Origin: Chitinasiproducens palmae
GTDB lineage: Bacteria > Pseudomonadota > Gammaproteobacteria > Burkholderiales > Burkholderiaceae
Direction: 5' to 3'
Length of the DNA stretch: 64,000 nucleotides
NCBI RefSeq assembly: GCF_900095735.1
Contig: NZ_FNLO01000001.1
Location: 604,634 to 668,633 of the forward strand
The notes under the pieces are model-generated. The model did no database searches. It was not told the DNA's origin and saw nothing but the letters and a program-made list of their open reading frames with translations. Within the stretch, counting starts at the first letter, position 1. Each line of letters begins with the position of its first letter. The position numbers were made by a program, and so were the translations under genes. Below are positions 1 to 9,113 of the stretch, piece by piece.

Positions 1-1385
1 AAGGCCTGCCGAAGGGCGGCTCGGTCGGTTTCGAATTGCTCGACGCGCAGAAATTCGGCATCAGCCAGTTCGCGGAGCAGGTCAATTACCAGCGCGCGCT
101 GGAAGGCGAACTGGCCCGCACCATCGAATCGATCGCGTCGGTGCAGTCCGCGCGCGTACACCTGGCGATTCCGAAGCCGACCGTGTTCGTGCGCGAACAG
201 CAGAAGCCGTCGGCGTCGATCGTGCTCAACCTGTTCGCCGGCCGCGCCCTCGGCGACGCGCAAGTCAGCGCCGTGGTGCACATGGTCGCGTCGGCGGTAC
301 CGGGCATGTCCGCCAAGAACGTCACCGTGGTGGATCAGAACGGCGACCTGCTCACCGCCCAGCAGGCCGGCAGCGGCCTCGACGCGGGCCAGCTCAAATA
401 CGTGCAGCAGATCGAGCAGAACACCAAGCAACGCATCGAGGCGATCCTCTCGCCGTTGTTCGGACCGGGCAATGCCCATGCGCAGGTCAGCGCCGACGTC
501 GACTTCTCGCAAAGCGAGCAGACCGCGGAACTGTTCCAGCCGAATCCGCAACCGCAAGCCGCCGTGCGCAGTCAGCAAACCAGCGAGACGCGCGACATCG
601 GCATGGCGCCGCCCGGCGGCGTGCCCGGCGCCCTGTCGAACGAACCGCAGGCCGCGCCAAGCGCGCCGGTCACCAACGCGGGGCCGCGCGGCGCCGCGCA
701 GGGTCCGGGCGCCGCGACGGCGGCGAGCGAAGCGCAGACCGCCAACGGGCCGTCGAGCACGCGGCGCGATGCCACCACCAACTACGAAGTCGATCGCACG
801 GTCCGCCACATCGAGCAGCCGATGGGCGGCGTCAAGCGGCTGTCGGCGGCGGTCGTCGTCAACTACCGTCAATCGGTGAACGCCGCCGGCAAGACCGTCG
901 CAACCGCGCTCACGCCGGAACAACTGGCGCAGACCGAGGCCTTGGTCAAGGAAGCGATGGGCTTCGATCCGAAGCGCGGCGACACGGTCAACGTCGTGAA
1001 CAGCGCGTTCTCGGGCAACGACGCGCCGGTCGGCGACGCGCTGCCGGCGTGGCGCCAGCCGGAGAACATCGCGCTCGCGAAGGACGCCGGGAAATACGCA
1101 CTGATTGGCCTGCTCGGCCTGTACCTGTTCTTCGGTGTGCTGCGTCCGTCGCTGAAGAAGCTGCTGAAGCCGCCGGTGCCCGCGTTGGAGGCGCCGGTCG
1201 CGGCGCCCGCGCTGGCCAATGCGGAACCGCTCGTCGCCACGCCGGTCGGCGTGGCCACCGACGCGGACGAGACGCCCGCGCTGGCCGGGCACGACCGCAA
1301 CCTGCAGTTCGCGAAGCAGATCGCGCAGCAGGATCCCAAGGTGGTCGCCACCGTCGTCAAGAGCTGGATAAGCGATGAACGCTGA
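1..1385 (+). CDS. fliF: Flagellar MS-ring protein FliF (3' part; start lies before the window)
   Basis: FliF forms the inner-membrane MS ring that holds the export gate and the C ring. The reading frame is already open at the first bases, so the N-terminal membrane segment is missing. The visible part holds the ring-building domains, including 'SARVHLAIPKPTVFVRE', and a long Pro/Ala/Gln-rich linker (about nt 530-770). A second transmembrane helix ('YALIGLLGLYLFFGVL', near nt 1095-1145) and the C-terminal tail that contacts FliG follow, ending in 'VVATVVKSWISDER'. The stop codon lies 11 bases inside fliG, so translation of the two is probably coupled. Identity is certain; only the 5' end is absent. 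Confidence 0.97.
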   Translation, partial: GLPKGGSVGFELLDAQKFGISQFAEQVNYQRALEGELARTIESIASVQSARVHLAIPKPTVFVREQQKPSASIVLNLFAGRALGDAQVSAVVHMVASAVPGMSAKNVTVVDQNGDLLTAQQAGSGLDAGQLKYVQQIEQNTKQRIEAILSPLFGPGNAHAQVSADVDFSQSEQTAELFQPNPQPQAAVRSQQTSETRDIGMAPPGGVPGALSNEPQAAPSAPVTNAGPRGAAQGPGAATAASEAQTANGPSSTRRDATTNYEVDRTVRHIEQPMGGVKRLSAAVVVNYRQSVNAAGKTVATALTPEQLAQTEALVKEAMGFDPKRGDTVNVVNSAFSGNDAPVGDALPAWRQPENIALAKDAGKYALIGLLGLYLFFGVLRPSLKKLLKPPVPALEAPVAAPALANAEPLVATPVGVATDADETPALAGHDRNLQFAKQIAQQDPKVVATVVKSWISDER

Positions 1386-2370
1386 AGGACTCCAACGCAG
1401 TGCCATCCTGCTGATGTCGCTCGGCGAGGACGAGGCGGCCGAGGTCTTCAAATACCTGGCCCCGCGCGAGGTGCAGCGCCTGGGCGCCGCGATGGCCCAG
1501 CTCAAGACCGTGTCGCGCGACCAGATCGATTCGGTGCTGGCGGACTTCGTCGACGAAGCCAAGCAGCACACCGCGCTGAATCTCGATTCCGGCACCTACA
1601 TCCGTGCGGTGTTGACCAAGGCGCTTGGCAACGACAAGGCGGCCGGCCTGATCGAACGCATCCTCGAAGGCGGCGACACCAGCGGCATCGAAGGCCTGAA
1701 GTGGATGGAGTCGTCCGCCGTTGCCGAGCTGATCCGCAACGAGCATCCGCAGATCATCGCGACGATCCTCGTCCACCTGGATCGCGATCAGGCTTCCGAG
1801 GTGCTGGAGTGCTTCGTCGAACGTTTGCGCAACGACGTCGTGCTGCGCATCGCGACGCTCGACGGCATCCAGCCCGCGGCGCTGCGCGAGCTCAACGACG
1901 TGCTGACCAAGCTGCTGTCGGGCAGCGATAACATCAGGCGCACGCCGCTGGGTGGCGCGCGCACCGCTGCGGAAATCCTGAACTTCATGGGCGGCGCCAA
2001 CGAGGAATCGGTGATCGAGAACGTCAAGCGCTATGACGGCGACTTGGCGCAGAAGATCGTCGACGAGATGTTCCTGTTCGAGAACCTGCTCGAGGTGGAC
2101 GACCGCGGCATCCAGACGCTGCTCAAGGAAGTGGAGTCGGAATCGCTGATCGTCGCGCTCAAGGGCGCGCCGCCAGAGTTGCGCGACAAGTTCCTGCGCA
2201 ACATGTCGCAGCGTGCGGCCGACCTGTTCCGCGAGGACCTGGAGACGCGCGGCCCGGTGCGCGTGTCGGAAGTCGAGACGCAGCAGAAGCAGATCCTCCA
2301 GACGGTGCGCCGCCTGGCCGACGCCGGCACGATCGTGATCGGCGGCAAGGCGGAAGACTCCTATGTCTGA
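1375..2370 (+). CDS. fliG: Flagellar motor switch protein FliG
   Basis: FliG sits between the MS ring and FliM and carries the charged torque helix that meets the MotA stator. The 331-residue product has the length of the enteric protein. 'GLQRSAILLMSLGEDEAAEVFKY' style sequence at the N-terminus is the FliF-binding domain. The middle domain carries an EHPQ motif ('NEHPQIIATILVHLD'), and the C-terminal domain has a charge-rich helix ending 'RDKFLRNMSQRAADLFRED'. The ATG at 1375 lies inside the end of fliF, and the stop overlaps fliH by 8 bases. It is part of the fliF-fliR operon. Confidence 0.97.
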   Translation: MNAEGLQRSAILLMSLGEDEAAEVFKYLAPREVQRLGAAMAQLKTVSRDQIDSVLADFVDEAKQHTALNLDSGTYIRAVLTKALGNDKAAGLIERILEGGDTSGIEGLKWMESSAVAELIRNEHPQIIATILVHLDRDQASEVLECFVERLRNDVVLRIATLDGIQPAALRELNDVLTKLLSGSDNIRRTPLGGARTAAEILNFMGGANEESVIENVKRYDGDLAQKIVDEMFLFENLLEVDDRGIQTLLKEVESESLIVALKGAPPELRDKFLRNMSQRAADLFREDLETRGPVRVSEVETQQKQILQTVRRLADAGTIVIGGKAEDSYV

Positions 2371-3007
2371 GTCCATCATCCCGAAGGAAAAGCTCAGTGC
2401 GTTTCAGCGCTGGGAAATGGCGTCGTTCGATCCGCCGCCGCCCCCGCCGCCCGCGCCCGAGATCGATCCGCTCGCCGTGGCGCGCGCCGCGGCCGAGGCG
2501 CAGGGCTTTGCCGCCGGGCGGCAGGCCGGCCTGGCCGAAGGCTACGCCGCCGGTCACGCCGAGGGCTTGGCGGCCGGCCACGCGCTGGCTCGCGAAAACG
2601 CGGCGCGCCTCGCCGAGCTGGCCGACGCGTTCACCGCGGCAGCCGACGCGCTGAGCCAGGAAGTGGCCGAGGCGCTCGGCGCCGCCGCGATGGACATCGC
2701 CCATAGCGTGGTCCGGCAAGCGCTGCAGACCGACCCGACCGTGGTCCTCGGCGCGGCGCGCGAACTGCTCGACAGCGAGCCGCCGCTGCTCGGCGCACCG
2801 GTCCTGTTGGTCAACCCGGCGGACCTGCCGGTGGTCGACGCTTATCTGGCCGGCGATCTCGCCGCAGCCGGTTGGTCGGTGCGCAGCGATATCACGATCG
2901 CGCGCGGCGACTGCCGTGCCAAGGCGGGCAGCGGCGAGATCGATGCGACACTGGCGACGCGCTGGACCCGCGTGGTGACCGCCCTCGGCAAGGACCGTCC
3001 GTGGTGA
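2363..3007 (+). CDS. fliH: Flagellar assembly protein FliH, regulator of the export ATPase
   Basis: FliH binds and restrains the FliI ATPase and links it to the C ring in the cytoplasm. The 214-residue protein starts '[18 protein letters not shown]', a typical FliH N-terminus with the conserved Trp, followed by a proline run. A Gly-rich helical stretch ('[20 protein letters not shown]') contains repeated GxxxG motifs, the hallmark of FliH. The C-terminal domain is related to the peripheral stalk of V/F ATPases. The start overlaps the fliG stop, and the stop forms a GTGA junction with fliI. Confidence 0.95.
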   Translation: MSESIIPKEKLSAFQRWEMASFDPPPPPPPAPEIDPLAVARAAAEAQGFAAGRQAGLAEGYAAGHAEGLAAGHALARENAARLAELADAFTAAADALSQEVAEALGAAAMDIAHSVVRQALQTDPTVVLGAARELLDSEPPLLGAPVLLVNPADLPVVDAYLAGDLAAAGWSVRSDITIARGDCRAKAGSGEIDATLATRWTRVVTALGKDRPW

Positions 3008-4665
3008 CGCCGGCGCGACCGGCCGTACCGGCCGCACCGGCCGCACCCGCCATGCGCGCCGTCGCGGTCGAGAACGGCGCGGACCCGATCGATCCGGCAA
3101 TTCTCGCGTCGGCGGGCCTGCGGTGGGGCGCGGTCGACGACTCGGCCGCTGGCGCCGCCGACGGCGACGCCTACGCCGAGCCGCTGCGGCAGCCGTCGCA
3201 GCACGGCGCGGCCGCTTTGGATGCCGCGCCGGCGCAGCCGCCGGTGCCGCTGAACGCGGCGGCCGCCGCGCACGCCGCCCGGTGGCGGACCTGCATCGGC
3301 GCCCTGGGTGAACAGAGCGCACGCGTGCTGCCCTACGCGCGCAGCGGGCGCATCGTGCGCGCCGCCGGCCTGGTGCTCGAAGCGACCGGGCTGACGCTGC
3401 CGCTCGGCGCAACCTGCCTGATCGAACTGCCCAATACGTTGGCCCGGCCGGTGCCGGGCGGTCCGCGCGTTGCCGCCAGCCACGCGGAAGCGGAGGTGGT
3501 CGGCTTCAACGGCGAGCGGCTGTTCCTGATGCCCACCAGCGACCTGTCCGGGCTGGCGCCCGGTGCGCGCGTCGTGCCGGCCGATGCCGGCCTCTGTGGC
3601 CCGGTCGAAGCGAAGCGTCTGCCAGTCGGCTTCGGCATGCTCGGACGCGTGGTCGACGCCGCCGGCCAGCCGCTGGACGGCAAGGGACCGATCGATGCCC
3701 AGGCCAGCGCACCGCTCGGTGCGCCGGTGCTCAACCCGCTCGAACGGGAGCCGATTCACCAGGTGCTCGACGTCGGCGTGCGTGCGATCAACGCGTTGCT
3801 GACCGTCGGGCGCGGGCAGCGCATGGGCCTGTTCGCGGGCTCCGGCGTCGGCAAGTCGATGCTGCTCGGCATGATGGCCCGCTTCACCGCAGCCGAAGTG
3901 GTGGTGGTCGGGCTGATCGGCGAGCGGGGCCGGGAAGTGAAGGAGTTCATCGAGGAGATCCTCGGCGCCGAGGGGCGCGCACGCGCCGTCGTGGTGGCCG
4001 CGCCCGCCGATGTATCGCCGCTGCTGCGCATGCAGGGCGCCGCGTATGCCACCTCGCTGGCCGAATATTTCCGCGACCAGGGCAAGCAGGTGCTGCTTAT
4101 CATGGATTCGCTGACGCGCTACGCGATGGCGCAACGTGAGATTGCGTTGGCGATCGGCGAGGCGCCGGCCACCAAGGGTTATCCGCCCTCGGTCTTCGCC
4201 AAGCTGCCGGCACTGGTCGAACGAGCCGGCAACGGGCCCGCTGGCGGCGGCGGGATCACCGCCTTCTACACGGTGCTGACCGAAGGCGACGATCAGCAGG
4301 ACCCGATCGCCGATTCGGCGCGCGCCATTCTTGACGGGCACATCGTCCTGTCGCGCACGCTGGCCGAAGCGGGCCACTATCCGGCCATCGACATCGAGGC
4401 CTCGATCAGCCGCGTGATGTCGGCGCTGCTTGACGACCGCGCGTTCGACAAGGTCCGCTTGTTCAAGCAGATGCTGTCGCGCTATCAGCGCAATCGCGAC
4501 CTGATCAACGTCGGTGCCTATCAGAGTGGACGCGATCCCCTGCTCGACCGGGCCATCGCGCTGTATCCGCAGATGGAGGCCTATCTGCAACAGCGCCATC
4601 GCGAGCGCTGCGGCCACGGCGAAGCCGTCGCGCAACTCACCGCCTTGCTGGGCGAAACCGCCTGA
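3004..4665 (+). CDS. fliI: Flagellum-specific export ATPase FliI
   Basis: FliI is the hexameric ATPase of the flagellar type III export apparatus, related to F1-beta. The Walker A motif GSGVGKS lies at residues 279-285, counted from the chosen start. '[17 protein letters not shown]' and the Walker B stretch '[18 protein letters not shown]' follow, with the C-terminal '[19 protein letters not shown]' typical of FliI. I chose the GTG at 3004, which makes a GTGA overlap with the fliH stop. An ATG at 3052 would give a protein 16 residues shorter. The N-terminal 110 residues are Ala/Pro-rich and longer than in enteric FliI. Confidence 0.95.
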   Translation: MTPARPAVPAAPAAPAMRAVAVENGADPIDPAILASAGLRWGAVDDSAAGAADGDAYAEPLRQPSQHGAAALDAAPAQPPVPLNAAAAAHAARWRTCIGALGEQSARVLPYARSGRIVRAAGLVLEATGLTLPLGATCLIELPNTLARPVPGGPRVAASHAEAEVVGFNGERLFLMPTSDLSGLAPGARVVPADAGLCGPVEAKRLPVGFGMLGRVVDAAGQPLDGKGPIDAQASAPLGAPVLNPLEREPIHQVLDVGVRAINALLTVGRGQRMGLFAGSGVGKSMLLGMMARFTAAEVVVVGLIGERGREVKEFIEEILGAEGRARAVVVAAPADVSPLLRMQGAAYATSLAEYFRDQGKQVLLIMDSLTRYAMAQREIALAIGEAPATKGYPPSVFAKLPALVERAGNGPAGGGGITAFYTVLTEGDDQQDPIADSARAILDGHIVLSRTLAEAGHYPAIDIEASISRVMSALLDDRAFDKVRLFKQMLSRYQRNRDLINVGAYQSGRDPLLDRAIALYPQMEAYLQQRHRERCGHGEAVAQLTALLGETA

Positions 4666-4676
4666 GGTCCGCTGCG

Positions 4677-5126
4677 ATGGCGCACGGTCTGCCGTTCCCG
4701 ATGCTGATCGATCTCGCCCAGCGCGAGGTGGACGCCGCCGCAAGCGCGCTCGGCGCGCAGCAAAGCCGCCTAGACGCGATGCGCCAGCAAGGCGACGGCC
4801 TGAACAGCTACCGCGCAGAGTACGCCGGCCGCATGCGCGCCGAAGCAAGCCAGGGCATGACGATGGCGTCGCTGCGCAACTATCATCAGTTCCTGGCCAA
4901 TCTCGACGATGTCCAGATCCGGCACCGGGGCGATGTTGCGGCGCAGGAGCGGCTGGTCGAGACGGCGATGCGCACCCTGCAGGCCAAGCAACTGAAATTG
5001 AACTCTTACCAGGCGCTCGCCGAACGCGCGAGCCGGGCCGCGGCAGCGCGGCAAGCGCGCGTCGAGCAACGGCAGACCGACGAGTTCGCGGCGCGCCGCG
5101 CGCGTGACCGACAAGCGGCGGAATGA
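4677..5126 (+). CDS. fliJ: Flagellar export chaperone/escort FliJ
   Basis: FliJ is a small coiled-coil protein that inserts into the FliI ring like the F1 gamma subunit and recycles export chaperones. The product is 149 residues, almost all helical, rich in Ala, Gln, Arg and Glu with heptad-like spacing, and starts 'MAHGLPFPMLIDLAQREVD'. Sequence conservation in this family is low, so the call rests on length, coiled-coil character and the invariant place between fliI and fliK. Eleven bases separate it from fliI. Confidence 0.92.
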   Translation: MAHGLPFPMLIDLAQREVDAAASALGAQQSRLDAMRQQGDGLNSYRAEYAGRMRAEASQGMTMASLRNYHQFLANLDDVQIRHRGDVAAQERLVETAMRTLQAKQLKLNSYQALAERASRAAAARQARVEQRQTDEFAARRARDRQAAE

Positions 5127-5130
5127 CACG

Positions 5131-6660
5131 ATGAACAACAACGATCTCTTGGTCACGCGCAGCGCAGCCACGGCGTCGATCCACGCCAATGCGACGGCCG
5201 AGCGGCGCGCGGCCGCGCAGACGCGCGACGAGGCAGCCGATGCGGCCAGCGCGACTGCTGCTGCCAACGCGAAACGCGCGCTGCGCGGCAGCGGCGAGGG
5301 CACCCCGTCGCAAGGCTTTGGAGACGCCCTGCGCGAGGCGCAGGCGCGCCAGGACACGCAGGACGCGAAGCTCGACGCCGTGCGCGACACACGTGCATCG
5401 CACGGCGCGGCCGAACGGGCGGGGCAGCTACGCGATGCGCGCGCGGCGCAGAACGAACGCACCGCGCAATGGCACCGGCAAGCGCTCGAACTGATCGACC
5501 GCGCTGGCCAGCGCGCCGCCGAACAGCGCAACGCGGCCAGCCCGGCGGCGTCCGCACAAGGCGGTCGCGTCAGCGGCGACGACGATGCCGATCCGGAAGC
5601 CTCGGCGGCACGCAAGACGCGTGGCTTGCAAGCTTCCGGCGATCGATCCGACGCGCAGGCAACCACGACTGCCACGGTCACGCCAACGCCGATCCCGCCG
5701 GTCGACGTGGCGGCCGGCGGCAACGCCACGATCGCGCCACGCACGCCGGCCGGCGACGCACAGTCGGCCAGCGACGACAGGACGGCTGGCGTCGACCCGG
5801 ACGGCGCGCGGGATTCCGCCCGCAACGTCGGCAGTGCGCCGCGCGCCGCCGCCCTGGCGGCGTCCGGCGCGAGCGACGCGGCCGGCGACGCCGACTCATC
5901 GAAGGACGCCATCGTTGCCGGGGGGACATCAGTTGCAGCGGCGTCGAGTACCGGCTCGTCAGCCGCTCATGCAGCCGCTCATGCAGCCATATCCGCGCGC
6001 GACACGTCAGCGTCCACGCCCGGCAGTGCCGTCCGCGACACTGCTACCGCCAGCGCGCCGTCGCGCCTCACCGATTCGCTCGCCCGCATCGCCGATCTCG
6101 ACGATGCCACCGGCGGCGTCGCGACCCCGCTCGGCGACGCGCGCTGGGGCGCTGACTTCTCCTCGCGGGTTGCGGTGCACGCGCGCGGCGCCGCGACCGA
6201 CATCAGGCTTTCGCTCAATCCACCCGAACTGGGTCCGCTGCAGATCGTCCTGCAGGTGGTGGATCGCCAGGTCAGCGCGCAGATTCTGTCGCCGCATGCC
6301 GCGGTCCGCGAGGCGGTGGCCGCCGCGCTGCCGCAACTGCGCGAGCGACTGGACGCCAGCGGCATGACGCTGGGCCAGACGCAGATCGCCGATGCGCCGA
6401 CGCTCGCCGCGTCCTACGGGTCGGACGGCAGCGTTTTCGACAGCGCTTCGGGTAACGGTATGGACAACAGCGCGGGTAACAGCGCGGGCAGCGGCGCGCA
6501 AGCCGATACGCGCGGCCGCGGCACGTTGCAGCGGCGTCCGGGCTTGACGGCGATCGCCCCATCGCACACATCGGCAAGCCAGCAACTCGACAGTGCCGCG
6601 CGGTCGGTCCTGACAAGCGCGTCAAGCGGCGACGCGCCGGCCATCGACACGTTCATCTGA
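5131..6660 (+). CDS. fliK: Flagellar hook-length control protein FliK
   Basis: FliK is an exported ruler that measures hook length and switches export specificity through FlhB. About two thirds of the 509-residue product is a low-complexity Ala/Thr/Asp/Arg ruler region. The conserved C-terminal switch domain begins near residue 330 and includes 'LSLNPPELGPLQIVLQV', the FliK signature, followed by 'LPQLRERLDASGMTLGQ'. I took the ATG at 5131, five bases after the fliJ stop. An in-frame GTG at 5104 inside fliJ is possible. The ruler contains a short Ser/Ala/His repeat (nt 5960-5995). Confidence 0.93.
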   Translation: MNNNDLLVTRSAATASIHANATAERRAAAQTRDEAADAASATAAANAKRALRGSGEGTPSQGFGDALREAQARQDTQDAKLDAVRDTRASHGAAERAGQLRDARAAQNERTAQWHRQALELIDRAGQRAAEQRNAASPAASAQGGRVSGDDDADPEASAARKTRGLQASGDRSDAQATTTATVTPTPIPPVDVAAGGNATIAPRTPAGDAQSASDDRTAGVDPDGARDSARNVGSAPRAAALAASGASDAAGDADSSKDAIVAGGTSVAAASSTGSSAAHAAAHAAISARDTSASTPGSAVRDTATASAPSRLTDSLARIADLDDATGGVATPLGDARWGADFSSRVAVHARGAATDIRLSLNPPELGPLQIVLQVVDRQVSAQILSPHAAVREAVAAALPQLRERLDASGMTLGQTQIADAPTLAASYGSDGSVFDSASGNGMDNSAGNSAGSGAQADTRGRGTLQRRPGLTAIAPSHTSASQQLDSAARSVLTSASSGDAPAIDTFI

Positions 6661-7031
6661 TCCGGCTGCTTCCGCGCGAGCCGGCAGCCAGCGCCGCCGC
6701 TCGCGCCGCCTCTCGTGCTGTCTCTCGTGCTGTCTCTCGTGCTGTCTCTCGTGCTGTCTCTCGTGCTGTCTCTCGCCCTGTCTCTCGCCCTGTCTCTCGC
6801 GCCGTCGTCCGTCTGGCGGTGACCGGCATCGCCGCGTTGCCGTGCAACGTCGTCCGCCGGACAGGCAAAACGCCAAGCTGGGCAGGGATGCCCGCCCTGT
6901 TCGGGCGATCGTCGCGCGCGGCGACGGGGCATCATGCGTGACATGGGGTTCGTGCGCCGCCCCCGGCATCACCTGTCGCCGTGCCGCCGCCGCGCCCGTC
7001 CAACTCCACCCGCCACGTCCGACCGTTTTCC
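6661..7031. other. 371-bp intergenic region between fliK and fliL, no gene
   Basis: I see no coding frame with family support here. The first half is dominated by a 12-bp tandem array (6711-6806). The second half contains short inverted G/C-rich segments such as 'gcccgccctgttcgggc' near 6890, which could form a hairpin but has no T-run after it. A promoter for the fliLMNOPQR block is expected here, but no recognisable sigma-28 or sigma-70 element was found. Confidence 0.6.
6711..6806. repeat. 12-bp tandem array, eight units
   Basis: Five perfect copies of TCTCGTGCTGTC (6711-6770) are followed by two of TCTCGCCCTGTC (6771-6794) and one of TCTCGCGCCGTC (6795-6806). The array lies between fliK and fliL and encodes nothing recognisable, although on the minus strand it keeps a frame open (repeating Arg-Glu-Thr-Ala). 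The graded unit variants suggest stepwise expansion from one end. Confidence 0.95.
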
Positions 7032-7514
7032 ATGAGCACCACCGCCGTTCCCAACGCCGCGCCGCCGAAGTCTCGCGCCAAGCTGTTCATCCTGATCGCC
7101 GTCGCCGCGCTCGTCCTGATCGCCGGCGCCGGCGCGGGCGTTTACTTCTTCCTGATGCCCAAGGCAGGCGTGGCCAAGCCCGTCAAACAGGAGCCGCCGG
7201 TCTTCTACGCGCTCGAACCGTTCACGGTCAATCTGGCCGGCAGCGACGGCGACGATTCCCGCTACGCGCACATCGGCCTCACGCTGAAAGTGGCCGACGC
7301 GAAGACGCAGGCCCAGTTGGCGGAATACCTGCCCGAATTGCGCAGCCGCATCCTGCTGCTGCTTTCGTCCAAGCACGCCAGCGACCTGGGCACGATGGAC
7401 GGCAAGCGCACGCTGGCCGCGGAGATCAAGCGCGCCGCCGAGCAGCCGTTCGCGAAGGGTGGCGAACCGGCCCGCGTCGACAGCGTCCTGCTGACCGATT
7501 TCGTGATCCAGTAA
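7032..7514 (+). CDS. fliL: Flagellar basal-body-associated protein FliL
   Basis: FliL is an inner-membrane protein beside the stator that stabilises MotAB and supports motility under load. The 160-residue product has a short cytoplasmic N-terminus, one transmembrane helix ('LFILIAVAALVLIAGAGAGV') and a periplasmic domain. It ends 'RVDSVLLTDFVIQ', the conserved FliL C-terminus. I chose the ATG at 7032 ('MSTTAVPNAAPPKSRAK'). A longer frame from 6981 adds an implausible Pro/Arg-rich leader. The gene opens the second half of the fli operon. Confidence 0.95.
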   Translation: MSTTAVPNAAPPKSRAKLFILIAVAALVLIAGAGAGVYFFLMPKAGVAKPVKQEPPVFYALEPFTVNLAGSDGDDSRYAHIGLTLKVADAKTQAQLAEYLPELRSRILLLLSSKHASDLGTMDGKRTLAAEIKRAAEQPFAKGGEPARVDSVLLTDFVIQ

Positions 7515-7738
7515 GCCGCCAAAGCAGCAAACTGCCTGTCAATGCCGGCTCTGTTCCCGCGATCGAAGCGGGACCGGGTCGGCGATGATGACAATCTCGG
7601 AGCGCGTCGTGCCGTTTGCACGCACGGCGCCCCTGGACAGGGCCGGTGGCCATTGTGCCGCGGCCGCCCTGTTCGATTTGCGTTTCCTTCCCGTCGTTCC
7701 AGCCCGCCCACCGGCGCGGCCGTGCCGCCAGACCGCTC

Positions 7739-8734
7739 ATGTCGCAAGAAGAGTTTCTCTCGCAGGAGGAAGTCGATGCCCTGCTCAAGGGCGTAACCGG
7801 CGAGGCCGATGCAGCGCCGGAGACGCCTCTGGCCGGCGGCGTTCGTCCGTACGATCTGGCCACCCAGGAACGCATCGTCCGTGGCCGGATGCCGACGCTC
7901 GAAATCATCAACGAGCGTTTCGCCCGCCTGCTGCGGGCCGGCATCTTCAATTTCATGCGGCGCAGCGCCGAGATTTCCGTCGGCCCGGTGAAGGTGCAGA
8001 AGTACAGCGAGTTCATCCGCAACCTGCCCGTCCCGACCAATCTGAATCTGATCCACATCAAGCCGCTGCGCGGCACGGCGCTGTTCATTTTCGATCCGCA
8101 ACTGATCTTCCTGGTCGTCGACACGCTGTTCGGCGGCGACGGGCGTTTCCACATGCGGGTCGAGGGGCGCGACTTCACGCCGACCGAGCAACGCATCATC
8201 CGCAAACTGGTCAACCTCGTGCTCGAAAACTATGGCGCCTCCTGGAAGCCGGTTTTCCCCGTCGAGTTCCAGTATGTGCGCGCGGAACTGCACACGCAGT
8301 TCGCCAATGTCGCAACGCCGAACGAAGTGGTGGTCTCGACGAGCTTTGCGATCGAGTTCGGCGCGCAGGGCGGCAACCTGCACATCTGCACGCCGTACTC
8401 GATGATCGAGCCGGTACGCGATCTGCTCTCGAGCCCGCTGCAAGGCGAGGCGCTCGAGGTCGACAAGCGCTGGGTACGCTTGCTGTCGCAACAGGTGCAG
8501 GCCGCCGAGGTGGAACTGCAGGTCGATCTTGCGCAGATCCGCACCACCTTCCGCGACATCGTCGGCATGCGCGCCGGCGACGTGATCCCGATCGACATGC
8601 CCGAGACCGTCACCGCGAAGGTGGACGGGGTTCCGGTCATGGACTGCACCTATGGCATCTTCAACGGGCAATACGCGTTGCGCGTATCGCGCATGATCGG
8701 CTCGACCGATTCAAAGGAAAACGGTTATGACTGA
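7739..8734 (+). CDS. fliM: Flagellar motor switch protein FliM
   Basis: FliM is the C-ring protein that binds phosphorylated CheY and relays direction to FliG. The 331-residue product starts 'MSQEEFLSQEEVDALLKGV', the conserved CheY-P binding peptide, which fixes the start at 7739. Further upstream in-frame starts are not credible. The middle domain contains the GGDGRF segment ('DTLFGGDGRFHMRVEGRDF'). The C-terminal part is the surface-presentation domain shared with FliN. The stop overlaps the fliN start by 8 bases. Confidence 0.97.
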   Translation: MSQEEFLSQEEVDALLKGVTGEADAAPETPLAGGVRPYDLATQERIVRGRMPTLEIINERFARLLRAGIFNFMRRSAEISVGPVKVQKYSEFIRNLPVPTNLNLIHIKPLRGTALFIFDPQLIFLVVDTLFGGDGRFHMRVEGRDFTPTEQRIIRKLVNLVLENYGASWKPVFPVEFQYVRAELHTQFANVATPNEVVVSTSFAIEFGAQGGNLHICTPYSMIEPVRDLLSSPLQGEALEVDKRWVRLLSQQVQAAEVELQVDLAQIRTTFRDIVGMRAGDVIPIDMPETVTAKVDGVPVMDCTYGIFNGQYALRVSRMIGSTDSKENGYD

Positions 8735-9113
8735 GCAAACCAGCCTGGACGACTGGGCCAGCGCGCTGGCCGAACAAAACGGCACCGCTCTCGATCCGGC
8801 GGCGGGCGGCGTGTTCCAGCCGCTGACCGGCGGGCCGAACGCGGACACGCATCATGATATCGAGATGATTCTCGACATCCCGGTGCAACTCACCGTCGAA
8901 CTGGGCCGCACGAAGATCGCGATCAAGAACCTGTTGCAGCTTGCGCAGGGCTCGGTCGTCGAGCTGGATGGACTGGCTGGCGAGCCGATGGACGTGCTGG
9001 TGAACGGCTGTCTGATCGCGCAGGGCGAAGTCGTCGTGGTCAACGACAAGTTCGGCATCCGGCTGACCGACGTCATCACGCCGTCCGAGCGCATCCGCAA
9101 GTTGAACCGATGA
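8727..9113 (+). CDS. fliN: Flagellar motor switch protein FliN
   Basis: FliN forms the bottom of the C ring and docks FliH-FliI export complexes. The 128-residue protein has a variable N-terminus and the conserved surface-presentation domain from about residue 50: 'MILDIPVQLTVELGRTKI', then 'LVNGCLIAQGEVVVVNDKFG' and 'IRLTDVITPSERIRKL'. It overlaps fliM at its start and fliO at its end (ATGA), which supports coupled translation. Confidence 0.97.
   Translation: MTEQTSLDDWASALAEQNGTALDPAAGGVFQPLTGGPNADTHHDIEMILDIPVQLTVELGRTKIAIKNLLQLAQGSVVELDGLAGEPMDVLVNGCLIAQGEVVVVNDKFGIRLTDVITPSERIRKLNR

Noticed and set aside
1357-2379. Minus-strand 340-codon frame opposite fliG
   Set aside because: It mirrors fliG almost end to end and contains only low-complexity sequence.
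2842-5403. Minus-strand open frame of 853 codons opposite fliH, fliI and fliJ
   Set aside because: It is antisense to well-supported genes, Arg/Ala/Gly-rich without any family motif, and explained by the third-position GC bias.
6711-6806. Possible CRISPR array
   Set aside because: Units are 12 bp, directly abutting and without unique spacers; no cas genes are present. The same applies to the other arrays.
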